Positions 1 to 7,695 of a DNA stretch of 27,081 bases are shown one piece after another; position 1 is the first letter of the stretch; the number at the start of each line of letters is the position of its first letter. Source of the DNA: CBFIDE01 sp965661265 (lineage in GTDB: Bacteria; Bacteroidota; Bacteroidia; Flavobacteriales; Schleiferiaceae); NCBI GenBank assembly GCA_965661265.1, contig CBFIDE010000025.1, positions 1-27,081 on the forward strand. Direction: 5' to 3'. The position numbers were made by a program, and so were the translations under genes. Under the pieces are notes generated by a model, which worked only from the letters and a program-made list of their open reading frames with translations, had not been told where the DNA came from and searched no databases.

Positions 1-1210
1 TAAAATGATCAATAACAGCGCCGATAGTATGAGGCATTACTACGATTTTCCACCATTTAGCTTTGCCGCCATAGTCATTGGATACCAGGCGGTATCTATC
101 ACAGATATCTTCTGGAATATAGCCAGCAACTGTGCTGATTATGTTCATATTAGGATTTCTAAAGTATGGAATACCAGCATCATCTAAAGCTGCGCATAAA
201 CGATTAGTTTCTTGCATGAGTTCATCAATATTCTTTCTCCAGCCTTCTTTGCCATAAGTCTGCATAATCATCCAAATGGAAACAGCTTGAGCTCCATTTC
301 TACTGCCGCAAAGAGTATAGTCTAGTCCTTGAACATAAGATGCTTCTGTAGTGGCAGCATAGTGCATCCAGTTTTTTCGGATCAGAAATATTCCAGTTCC
401 ATAAGGGGCCATTAACATTTTATGAGCGTCAAGTGTGATTGAAGTAATCTCGGGATTTCTAAAATCTAATTGTGAGTCTTTATTGGTCATAGGATAAATA
501 AAACCGCCAAAGGCTCCGTCTGCGTGTACTTTATACGGAAGTCCTCTTTCTTTTAGAACTTTGACCATGGAGTCTAAATCATCAACAGAGCCAAACATTG
601 TAGTACTCATATTAGCAATTACAATAAGATACTTAATGCCTTGAATATTGGCATCATGAATAGCTTGACTCATTGCTTCAAGGTCTATCTCTCTATTGTC
701 CTCATTAACTTTTAAAGGAATGGGCTGTATGCTCAATAGATTAGCTCCTTTATAAAAACTATAGTGGCTATCTTCACTGAACACCACTCCTATTTCATGA
801 TTCTTAGCTCTAAACTCTTTTTTATAATAATTTCTATAGATCCATAAAGCTTGAATATTTGCCTCCGTACCACCAGGAGAAACATAGCCATCAACTGATT
901 TTTCTTCGGCATTCAAAAGCTCCTCAGAAACCATTCTGATAAGTTCTACTTCTATTTTTTGAGTTCCTCTAAAAATATCTTCGCCCCCATCTTCAGTCAG
1001 AGTATGGCATCCAATATGATTGGGGTTATTAATGAAAGTGCTTAAAAAAGGAGCGTCTTTTAAGAAATCAGCATCACGGTGAAATTGCTGTGTATCTAAA
1101 TAAGAGCCAGGGATTCCTAAGATTAGATCAGAATCATAATTTCTGTTATTATCAACAGCATTAAATACTCTGTCTTTAATCTCCTTTCTGCTAAGCTTCT
1201 TCCAAAACAT
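1..1210 (-). CDS. PLP-dependent decarboxylase, group II (3' end cut by window edge)
   Basis: The frame is open from an ATG at 1208-1210 to the left edge, about 403 codons, so the C-terminus is missing. It looks like a cytosolic group II pyridoxal-phosphate decarboxylase (aromatic amino acid, glutamate or histidine type). Visible hallmarks are SPGGTEAN at residues 111-118 (phosphate-binding area), SEDSHYS at 145-151 with the His that stacks on the cofactor, VHADGAFGG at 228-236 with the Asp that contacts the pyridine nitrogen (D231), and TLDAHKM at 259-265 with the Schiff-base Lys K264. A later GSRNGAQA stretch also fits. The substrate cannot be told from sequence alone. A strong terminator lies between sucC and this gene, and I see no clear promoter in the 21 nt left, so expression may depend on read-through or on a promoter inside sucC. 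Family confidence is high, substrate confidence low. Confidence 0.88.
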   Translation of the reverse strand, partial: MFWKKLSRKEIKDRVFNAVDNNRNYDSDLILGIPGSYLDTQQFHRDADFLKDAPFLSTFINNPNHIGCHTLTEDGGEDIFRGTQKIEVELIRMVSEELLNAEEKSVDGYVSPGGTEANIQALWIYRNYYKKEFRAKNHEIGVVFSEDSHYSFYKGANLLSIQPIPLKVNEDNREIDLEAMSQAIHDANIQGIKYLIVIANMSTTMFGSVDDLDSMVKVLKERGLPYKVHADGAFGGFIYPMTNKDSQLDFRNPEITSITLDAHKMLMAPYGTGIFLIRKNWMHYAATTEASYVQGLDYTLCGSRNGAQAVSIWMIMQTYGKEGWRKNIDELMQETNRLCAALDDAGIPYFRNPNMNIISTVAGYIPEDICDRYRLVSNDYGGKAKWWKIVVMPHTIGAVIDHF

Positions 1211-1231
1211 AATATGATCTTAAAATTGGGT

Positions 1232-1260
1232 AAAAAAAAACCACGCCTAAGCGTGGTTTT
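1232..1260 (-). terminator. Intrinsic terminator of sucC
   Basis: A perfect 10-bp inverted repeat (AAAACCACGC at 1237-1246, GCGTGGTTTT at 1251-1260) encloses a 4-nt loop. Read on the minus strand it is followed by a run of nine T (1240 to 1232). It sits 15 nt beyond the sucC stop codon, exactly where a factor-independent terminator is expected. Confidence 0.87.
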
Positions 1261-1275
1261 GTCTGTATTTAAATT

Positions 1276-2466
1276 TTAGCCTACAAGCTCTTTTACCTTG
1301 TCAGCAGCTTCTTGTAATAGTATTGCACTATGCACCTCTAAGCCAGACTCATCAATGATCTTCTTAGCCTCAACTGCATTAGTACCTTGTAATCTAACTA
1401 TAATTGGCACCTTAATATTACCGATGTTCGTATAAGCATCAACAATACCTTGAGCTACTCTATCACATCTCACAATACCACCAAAGATGTTTACCAAGAT
1501 TGCTTCAACATTATCATCTTGTAAAATGATTCTAAATGCAGTTTCAACACGCTTTGCATCAGCAGTACCTCCAACATCAAGGAAGTTAGCAGGATTTCCA
1601 CCGGCCATTTTAATAATATCCATTGTTGCCATTGCTAAACCAGCACCATTAACCATACAACCTACGTTTCCGTCAAGGTTTACAAAGTTTAGTCCTGCGT
1701 CTGCAGCTTCTACATCAATTGGATCTTCTTCTCTTTTATCTCTCATTTCAGCATAATCCTTATGTCTGAAAAGAGCATTGTCATCTAAAGTAACCTTAGC
1801 GTCAACTGCTAAAATTTTATCATCAGATGTCTTTAATACAGGATTAATCTCAAATAAAGAAGCATCAATAGAGTGATAAGCATTGTACAAACTAGTTACA
1901 AACTTTACCATTCCTTTCATTGCAGTTCCTGATAGCCCTAGATTAAAAGCAATTTTTCTCGCTTGAAAACCTTGAAGACCAACTTTAGGATCTATTTCTT
2001 CATGAAAAATAAGGTGTGGAGTATTCTCAGCTACAGCTTCAATATCCATTCCACCTTCTGTAGAATACATTATCATATCTCTCCCAGTTGCTCTGTTTAA
2101 AAGAACTGACATATAGATTTCATCTGTTTCACTTGGTCCAGGATAATATACATCCTCAGCGATCATTATATCGTGAACTTTCTTTCCTTGAGCCGAAGTT
2201 TGAGGAGTAATTAAGTTCATTCCGATCATATCAGAGGCAATGTTCTTCACATCATCAAGGCTTTTTGCCAGCTTTACGCCACCACCTTTTCCTCTTCCAC
2301 CTGCATGAACTTGAGCCTTAACAACCCACCATGAAGTACCGGTTTCTTGATTTAAGCTTTCTGCTGCAGCTACTGCCTCCTCTGGAGAACTTGCTACTTT
2401 TCCTCTTTGTACATTCACCCCATAAGAGGCTAGTATTTCCTTACCTTGATATTCGTGAAGATTCAT
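1276..2466 (-). CDS. sucC: Succinyl-CoA synthetase (ADP-forming), beta subunit
   Basis: This 396-residue protein has the usual length of SucC. With SucD it catalyses the substrate-level phosphorylation step of the TCA cycle (succinyl-CoA + ADP/GDP + Pi to succinate + CoA + ATP/GTP) in the cytoplasm. The N-terminus MNLHEYQGKEIL is the classic SucC start, followed by the ATP-grasp nucleotide-binding region including VHAGGRGKGGGVKLA near residues 53-67. The C-terminal flavodoxin-like half has GCMVNGAGLAMATMD, NFLDVGGTAD and the loop NIFGGIVRCD. No sucD lies beside it in this window. The gene is single, with its own good promoter upstream and a strong terminator downstream, so it is probably monocistronic. 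Confidence 0.97.
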   Translation of the reverse strand: MNLHEYQGKEILASYGVNVQRGKVASSPEEAVAAAESLNQETGTSWWVVKAQVHAGGRGKGGGVKLAKSLDDVKNIASDMIGMNLITPQTSAQGKKVHDIMIAEDVYYPGPSETDEIYMSVLLNRATGRDMIMYSTEGGMDIEAVAENTPHLIFHEEIDPKVGLQGFQARKIAFNLGLSGTAMKGMVKFVTSLYNAYHSIDASLFEINPVLKTSDDKILAVDAKVTLDDNALFRHKDYAEMRDKREEDPIDVEAADAGLNFVNLDGNVGCMVNGAGLAMATMDIIKMAGGNPANFLDVGGTADAKRVETAFRIILQDDNVEAILVNIFGGIVRCDRVAQGIVDAYTNIGNIKVPIIVRLQGTNAVEAKKIIDESGLEVHSAILLQEAADKVKELVG

Positions 2467-2500
2467 ATGAGCTTCGAGTTTATTTTATTTTGAAGTGGCA

Positions 2501-2532
2501 CAAAAATAGAGTTAATGTCCTTAGCCTTCAAA
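2501..2532 (-). promoter_or_regulatory. Bacteroidota-type promoter of sucC
   Basis: On the minus strand, TTTG (2532-2529) is followed after 20 nt by TATTTTTG (2508-2501). This matches the Bacteroidota consensus TTTG-N(about 19-21)-TAnnTTTG. Transcription would start near 2495, about 28 nt before the sucC ATG. The boxes are seen directly; promoter activity is inferred. Confidence 0.62.
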
Positions 2533-2550
2533 TAAATTGATACCATTCTC

Positions 2551-2558
2551 TACCTTTG
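2551..2558 (+). promoter_or_regulatory. Possible -7 box for the DUF5916/lolD/kds operon
   Basis: TACCTTTG matches TAnnTTTG exactly and lies 57 nt before the ATG at 2616, in the divergent gap with sucC. I could not find a good TTTG/TTG partner at the expected distance upstream, so this is tentative. Confidence 0.3.
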
Positions 2559-2615
2559 TCTGGATTTTTTTTCTGATGTAAACATTTTGTGCCTAAAATT
2601 GTCCCTTAAGGGTCT

Positions 2616-5039
2616 ATGAAACAGCTCTTTCTTTTATCTTTTTTACTCCCCACTTTTTTACTTGCTCAGATTGACCGAAAGAATCTAAATGCCCTAAAAA
2701 TCTCTGATGCGCCTAAGATTGATGGTATTTTAAATGAATCTTTTTGGGCTTCCGCCGAAATCGCCAAAGACTTTGTCATGTTTGAGCCTGGAAATGGTGA
2801 GGCTGAGCAGGCTAGTATGAATACTGAAGTAAAAATCGCATATAATGATCAAGCGATTTATATTTCAGCTGTACTAAAGGATAGAAGTCCTGATAGTATT
2901 CTAACTCAACTTACAGCAAGAGATGACTTTAATCAGAATACTGATTGGTTTGGAATATTCCTCAATCCTTATAATGATGGCCTAAATGACTTCAATTTCT
3001 GGGTAACAGCAGCCGGCGTTCAAGCCGATGCTAGAACAACTCAAGATGGTGATGATTTTAGTTGGAATGCTGTTTGGAAAAGCGCAGTTCAATTAACAGA
3101 TAAAGGTTGGGTTGTAGAAATGGAGATCCCCTATATGGCTTTGAGATTCCCTGAGAATCAGGTTGAAGAATGGGGCTTGAATATGCTTAGAAGCATTCGT
3201 AGAAATAGACATCAATACTCCTGGAATTTCTTGGATAAGAATAGCGGTTATAGATTAGAATATCAATGTGGGTTGCTAAAGAATATTGAAAACATTGACC
3301 CTCCTATTCGACTCTCATTAATGCCCTACGTAAGCACTTACGTGAATAGCTTTGATGGTCAATCTCAATTTGATTTTAATGCGGGCATGGATTTAAAATA
3401 TGGCATTAGTCAAGGTTTTACATTAGATATGACATTAATCCCTGATTTTGGACAAGTGGCTTTTGATCAACAGGTTTTAAACCTTACTCCTTTTGAGAAT
3501 AGATTTGATGAAAATAGGCAGTTCTTTACTGAGGGTACTGAATTGTTCAGCATAGGAGACTTATTCTATTCAAGAAGAATTGGTGGGGTTCCTAAAAATA
3601 TAACTGGTAATTCTGTTCAGGATACTAATTTTATTAGAACCGGTCAAGATTTCACTAGACTACTGAATGCCACTAAGGTTTCTGGTCGTACTGATGGTAA
3701 CCTAGGAATCGGGGTTTTAAATGCTGTTACTGCCAATAGTTTTACTAGTTTCCAAGATCCCGATTCTGGTGAAGAAATTGAAGTGCTCTCTGAGCCTCTT
3801 ACGAATTATAATGTCCTGGTTTTAGATCAGAGATTCAATAGAAACTCTTCTGTAAGCCTTGTTAACACTAATGTGCTTAGAAATGGACCCTCTCCTGACG
3901 CTAATGTGACTGGATTACTTTCTGAGCTCTACAACCCTAATGGCAAGTACCGCTTGAATCTTAGTTTTAAGATGAGTAATATTTTTGATACCGTTTTAAG
4001 CACAGGTTATGAGAACGGATTCAGTTTTGCAGATGTTGATGGCGCTTGGCAATGGTCTTGGGCCACTTTTGTAGCAACAGATGATTATGACATCAATGAC
4101 TTAGGCTTCCAACAAAGGAATAATTACCTCAATCATAATGCCTCTCTTGTATGGCAAACCTTTGTTCCTGATGATCTCTTTAATAAAAGGAGGTTCAGTA
4201 TTAATATGGAGCATAGAAGCTTATATGAACCAAATAGGTTTGAAGAGTTTAGCTTTAATATGCAGCAATTTGTTCTTTTAAAAGACTTTACTGCTCTTAG
4301 GGTTAATTTTAATGCTGTTCCGGTTGAATCATTCAACTATTTTGAACCAAGAAGAGAAGGATCTTACTTTGCTATACCTGCTAGCTACGGCTTTGGAGGA
4401 TTTATTAGTTCTGATTATAGAAAAGTTTTTGCTGTTGATGCTAATATAGATTTTAGTCAAATTCCTGACTTTGAAACCAATTATTATAACTTCTCTTTTA
4501 GACCAAGAATTAGGCTTGGTGATCGTTTATTCATGACACCTAGAATTGAATATAGACTAACCGATAATGAATGGGGCTACGCTAGTAATGATGTAGACCT
4601 TACTTACTTTGGTCAGAGAGATATAGATGAATGGACTAATGCAATAGAAGCTAGATATGTCTTCAACCCCTTTGCCTCATTGAATCTAAGTCTTCGCCAT
4701 CTATGGGTACAAGTAGATTACTCTCAGTTTGGAGAATTACAGAAAGATGGAACTATTAAAACAATAAATGAAATCAAAAGCCCTAATATTAACTTCAATA
4801 CTTTAAATATTGATATTAGATTTTCTTGGTGGTTTGCTCCTGGCTCTGAACTAATATTCTTATATAGAAATGTAATTTCAACTTCAGCTGATATTGTAGA
4901 TATTAATTATTGGGATAACATTAATAGTGTTATAAATTCGCCAATGAGAAATAACGTTTCTCTAAGAATGACATATTTCTTAGATTACAACAGCATAAGA
5001 AGAAAGCATAAGTATGATAAAGGCCCAACAAATAACTAA
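2616..5039 (+). CDS. CBM9-like / DUF5916 outer-membrane protein
   Basis: The protein has 807 residues. It starts with a clear signal peptide (about residues 1-18, MKQLFLLSFLLPTFLLAQ). A carbohydrate-binding-module-9-like fold follows at about residues 34-205, recognisable from KIDGILNESFW, DWFGIFLNPYNDG and the GWVVEMEIPYMALRF strand. The remainder (about 230-800) is the DUF5916 region, rich in alternating aromatic strands, and probably forms an outer-membrane beta-barrel. The function of this Bacteroidota family is not established; proteins of this type are sometimes annotated as hydrolases, but I see no catalytic motif. Its last 26 nt overlap the start of the lolD-like gene, so the two are transcriptionally and probably translationally linked. 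That places it at the head of an envelope operon with the Kdo pathway genes. Family assignment is confident, role unknown. Confidence 0.9.
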   Translation: MKQLFLLSFLLPTFLLAQIDRKNLNALKISDAPKIDGILNESFWASAEIAKDFVMFEPGNGEAEQASMNTEVKIAYNDQAIYISAVLKDRSPDSILTQLTARDDFNQNTDWFGIFLNPYNDGLNDFNFWVTAAGVQADARTTQDGDDFSWNAVWKSAVQLTDKGWVVEMEIPYMALRFPENQVEEWGLNMLRSIRRNRHQYSWNFLDKNSGYRLEYQCGLLKNIENIDPPIRLSLMPYVSTYVNSFDGQSQFDFNAGMDLKYGISQGFTLDMTLIPDFGQVAFDQQVLNLTPFENRFDENRQFFTEGTELFSIGDLFYSRRIGGVPKNITGNSVQDTNFIRTGQDFTRLLNATKVSGRTDGNLGIGVLNAVTANSFTSFQDPDSGEEIEVLSEPLTNYNVLVLDQRFNRNSSVSLVNTNVLRNGPSPDANVTGLLSELYNPNGKYRLNLSFKMSNIFDTVLSTGYENGFSFADVDGAWQWSWATFVATDDYDINDLGFQQRNNYLNHNASLVWQTFVPDDLFNKRRFSINMEHRSLYEPNRFEEFSFNMQQFVLLKDFTALRVNFNAVPVESFNYFEPRREGSYFAIPASYGFGGFISSDYRKVFAVDANIDFSQIPDFETNYYNFSFRPRIRLGDRLFMTPRIEYRLTDNEWGYASNDVDLTYFGQRDIDEWTNAIEARYVFNPFASLNLSLRHLWVQVDYSQFGELQKDGTIKTINEIKSPNINFNTLNIDIRFSWWFAPGSELIFLYRNVISTSADIVDINYWDNINSVINSPMRNNVSLRMTYFLDYNSIRRKHKYDKGPTNN

Positions 5040-5667
5040 ATCTTACGGCGAATTAGATGTCCTTAAAGGCGTTGATTTTGAAGGACAAGCTAGTGAGATT
5101 GTATCTATAGTTGGTTCTTCTGGAGCTGGCAAAACAACTTTCTTACAGATACTAGGAACCTTAGAGCAAGCTGATAAAGGCAAACTCTTTTTTGATAATC
5201 AAGATTTAAGTGAGTTGAATTCTAAGGAATTAGCGCATTTTAGAAATAATGAAATAGGATTTATTTTTCAATTTCACCATTTGCTTCCTGAGTTCACTGC
5301 TCTAGAGAATGTATTAATTCCATCAATGATCGGAAAAGATCATACTAAGGCTAAAGAACAAAAAGCCAAAGATTTACTAGATTTATTAGGCTTGAAAGAT
5401 AGAATGTCACATAAGCCCTCTAAAATGAGCGGTGGTGAGCAACAAAGAGTTGCTGTAGCAAGAGCTTTGATTAATAACCCAAGACTAATTTTAGCTGATG
5501 AGCCAACCGGAAACTTGGACTCAGCTAATGCTTTAGAAATGCATAACTTATTCTTAGATTTAAGAAAGGAGTTCAACTGCAGCTTTGTAATTATTACACA
5601 TAATGAGGAGTTAGCCACCATGGCCGATAGAAGACTACTTATGAAAGACGGACAATTGATTTATTAA
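5014..5667 (+). CDS. lolD: LolD-type ABC transporter ATP-binding protein
   Basis: This 217-residue soluble ABC ATPase has every motif: Walker A GSSGAGKTT at 34-42, Q-loop Q86 in FIFQFHHLLP, signature SGGEQ at 139-143, Walker B LILADE ending at E163, and the H-loop His H196 in IITHNEE. The FQFHHLLPEFTALENV stretch is typical of the LolD/MacB/FtsE group, and MIKAQQITKSYGELDVLKGV is a full family N-terminus, which supports the ATG at 5014 even though it overlaps the upstream gene by 26 nt. LolD powers LolCE extraction of lipoproteins from the inner membrane. No permease gene is adjacent, so the partner must be elsewhere and another MacB-like role is possible. The gene sits 4 nt before kdsD. Confidence 0.88.
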   Translation: MIKAQQITKSYGELDVLKGVDFEGQASEIVSIVGSSGAGKTTFLQILGTLEQADKGKLFFDNQDLSELNSKELAHFRNNEIGFIFQFHHLLPEFTALENVLIPSMIGKDHTKAKEQKAKDLLDLLGLKDRMSHKPSKMSGGEQQRVAVARALINNPRLILADEPTGNLDSANALEMHNLFLDLRKEFNCSFVIITHNEELATMADRRLLMKDGQLIY

Positions 5668-5671
5668 AAAA

Positions 5672-6268
5672 ATGATAAAAGATAAAATCAAAAGAATAAT
5701 AGAGCTGGAAATTGAAGCTTTGAAAAACATTCCTATTGATGGAGTGATTGAAAAAGCTATAGAGTTGATACATGAGGCCGTTCACATTAATGGCGGAAAA
5801 GTAGTAGTAAGTGGAATGGGAAAGGCTGGTCAAATAGGATTGAACATTTCCACTACACTTAGCTCTACTGGTACACCTTCTGTATTTCTTCATCCTTCAG
5901 AATCTCAGCATGGAGATCTGGGATTGGTTCAAAAGAATGATATCATGTTCTTAATTTCTAATTCAGGAAAAACCAGAGAAATTGTTGAGTTAGAATATTT
6001 AGTGAAGCAGCTGTATCCTGGTATTAAAATCATTGGGCTTTGTGGAAATCCAGATGGAGATCTTGCCCAATTTAGTGATGTATGCTTACTCACAGGACAT
6101 CCAGATGAAATTGGTCCACTAGGCCTCGCTCCTACTACATCAACCACTGTGATGACTGTTGTTGGTGATATTCTGGTTTCTCTAATGATGGAGAAAATTG
6201 GATTTACAAAAGAAGAATATGCTAAGCGTCACCATAGTGGCTACCTTGGTCAAAAAGCTAGATTATGA
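5672..6268 (+). CDS. kdsD: Arabinose-5-phosphate isomerase, single SIS domain
   Basis: The 198-residue protein is a SIS-domain sugar-phosphate isomerase of the KdsD/KpsF/GutQ family. It interconverts ribulose 5-phosphate and arabinose 5-phosphate, the first committed step to Kdo. Family hallmarks are SGMGKAGQIG at 47-56, STGTPSVFLHPSESQHGDLG at 65-84 (H80 matches a conserved active-site His), ISNSGKT at 95-101, LAPTTSTT at 152-159 and the C-terminal RHHSGYLG (186-193, where most relatives have HPGGxLG). It stops after the isomerase domain: the two CBS domains that bring KdsD to about 320 residues are absent. Single-domain versions are known in Bacteroidota, so this is a natural short form rather than a truncation. 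Its stop overlaps the kdsA start as ATGA, and position in a kds operon strongly supports the call. Confidence 0.92.
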   Translation: MIKDKIKRIIELEIEALKNIPIDGVIEKAIELIHEAVHINGGKVVVSGMGKAGQIGLNISTTLSSTGTPSVFLHPSESQHGDLGLVQKNDIMFLISNSGKTREIVELEYLVKQLYPGIKIIGLCGNPDGDLAQFSDVCLLTGHPDEIGPLGLAPTTSTTVMTVVGDILVSLMMEKIGFTKEEYAKRHHSGYLGQKARL

Positions 6269-7044
6269 CAGATAGATTTACCCTAATTGCCGGCCCATGT
6301 GCTATTGAGGATGAGGAAATGGCCTTTTTTATAGCAAGAAAAGTTAAAAGCATTTGTGACGCATTAGACATTCGATACATCTTTAAAGGGAGTTATAGAA
6401 AAGCCAACCGTTCTAGATTAGATAGCTTCACAGGAATTGGTGATCAGAAAGCTCTTGAGATACTTCATAAAGTTGGAAAAGAGCTAGAAATTGAAACTAT
6501 TACTGATATTCATGAAACGCATGAAGCCAAGTTTGCAACAAAATATGTTGACTTTATTCAAATTCCTGCATTCTTGTGTAGACAAACAGAACTTTTAATG
6601 GCTGCTGGAAAGCATGCAAAAGGGGTGAATATTAAAAAAGGTCAATTCTTGTCTCCTGAAGCAATGAAGTTCCCTGTTGAGAAAGTATTAAGCACTGGCA
6701 ACCCGAATGCTTGGGTATGTGAGAGAGGTGTTACCTTTGGTTATTCTGATTTAATCGTGGATGCTACTTCTATTCATCGTCTAAAAGCCTTAGGACAAAA
6801 AGTGATTATGGACTGTACACATTCTGTTCAGAAGCCTAATCTTACAGTTGGAGTTACTGGTGGAGATCCTAGTCTTATAGAAACTATCGCTTTAAGCGCT
6901 GTTGCAACAGGAGCAGACGGTTTCTTCATAGAAACTCATCCTGACCCTAAAACTGCCAAATCAGATCCTCATACCATGCTTCAATTGGATAAATTGGAAG
7001 GTATTTTGAGAAAATCAATGAAAATTAGAGAAGCATTACAATAA
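6265..7044 (+). CDS. kdsA: 3-deoxy-8-phosphooctulonate synthase (Kdo8P synthase), metal-dependent class
   Basis: This 259-residue TIM-barrel enzyme condenses phosphoenolpyruvate with arabinose 5-phosphate to give Kdo 8-phosphate. Visible motifs include AGPCAIED at 9-16, KANRSRLDSF at 46-55, IPAFLCRQTELL at 100-111, NIKKGQFLSP at 122-131, ERGVTFGY at 153-160 and ETHPDP at 223-228. The four metal ligands of the metal-dependent class are all in place: C12, H186 (DCTHSVQ), E223 and D234. The Cys at position 12 separates it from the metal-independent E. coli type, which has Asn there. It overlaps kdsD by 4 nt and lies 3 nt before kdsC, so the three genes form a tight Kdo operon. Confidence 0.97.
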   Translation: MTDRFTLIAGPCAIEDEEMAFFIARKVKSICDALDIRYIFKGSYRKANRSRLDSFTGIGDQKALEILHKVGKELEIETITDIHETHEAKFATKYVDFIQIPAFLCRQTELLMAAGKHAKGVNIKKGQFLSPEAMKFPVEKVLSTGNPNAWVCERGVTFGYSDLIVDATSIHRLKALGQKVIMDCTHSVQKPNLTVGVTGGDPSLIETIALSAVATGADGFFIETHPDPKTAKSDPHTMLQLDKLEGILRKSMKIREALQ

Positions 7045-7047
7045 GAT

Positions 7048-7695
7048 ATGAGCCAGAACAATACATTATATCATAATCTAAAGCTCCTAAAAGAAAGCTT
7101 TGATGCCACAATAGAAATTAGTACTACTGATATTAATCAGATCGCGCTCTATTCGGAAACTTACGGTTTTAGTATAGATGAGCTATTTTATGATGAGATT
7201 GAAATCATGGAGCAGGAAACGATTCAAGATATCAAGCTATTTGTAATGGATTGCGATGGTGTGCTTACTGATGGCGGAATGTATTTTAGTAAGAATGGTG
7301 ATGAAATAAAGCGATTTAATGCTAAGGATGGCCTTGGAATTAAGCAGTTGCAAAAGGAAGGCATGCTAACTGGTATTATCAGCGCAGGAACTAGCACGGG
7401 CTTGGTAGAAGGAAGAGCTTCAATGCTAGGAATTAATCACGTTTATGTCGGAAAGGAAAGAAAACTTGATATTCTGAATAAGTGGCTTGCTGAACTTAAT
7501 ATTGATATCAGTGAAGTGGCCTACATTGGCGATGACCTAAGTGATTTAGAGATTATCAATGTTGTTGGCCTAAGTGCTACACCGGCTGATGGACATGATG
7601 AGCTTAAAAAATCGGCACATATTGTTCTTACAAAGCTAGGTGGGCAAGGTTGTGTAAGAGAACTTATAGATCACTATCTTCTTGCAGGATTATAA
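7048..7695 (+). CDS. kdsC: Kdo8P phosphatase (HAD family) with N-terminal extension
   Basis: The C-terminal part (about residues 62-215) is a KdsC-type C0 HAD phosphatase that removes the phosphate from Kdo 8-phosphate. Motif I is MDCDGVLTDG (D68 and D70), motif II Ser is S112 in GIISAG, a Lys is in ERKLDIL (K139), and the acidic motif is YIGDDLSDLE (159-168). Residues 1-60 are extra: typical KdsC is about 160-190 residues. The extension (NLKLLKESF near the start, ETYGFSIDELFYDEIE at 37-52) resembles the first helix and the tail of a Cro/CI-type helix-turn-helix with the middle shortened. An internal ATG at 7207 would give a normal-length KdsC. I keep 7048 because it lies 3 nt after the kdsA stop and the extension is open throughout. 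The gene overlaps the convergent gene by 6 nt. Confidence 0.9.
   Translation: MSQNNTLYHNLKLLKESFDATIEISTTDINQIALYSETYGFSIDELFYDEIEIMEQETIQDIKLFVMDCDGVLTDGGMYFSKNGDEIKRFNAKDGLGIKQLQKEGMLTGIISAGTSTGLVEGRASMLGINHVYVGKERKLDILNKWLAELNIDISEVAYIGDDLSDLEIINVVGLSATPADGHDELKKSAHIVLTKLGGQGCVRELIDHYLLAGL

Noticed and set aside
5..187. 60-residue plus-strand ORF at the left edge
   Set aside because: It lies opposite the well-supported PLP decarboxylase coding region.
1487..1756. Antisense 89-residue ORF within sucC
   Set aside because: It is the complement of conserved SucC coding sequence with no family resemblance.
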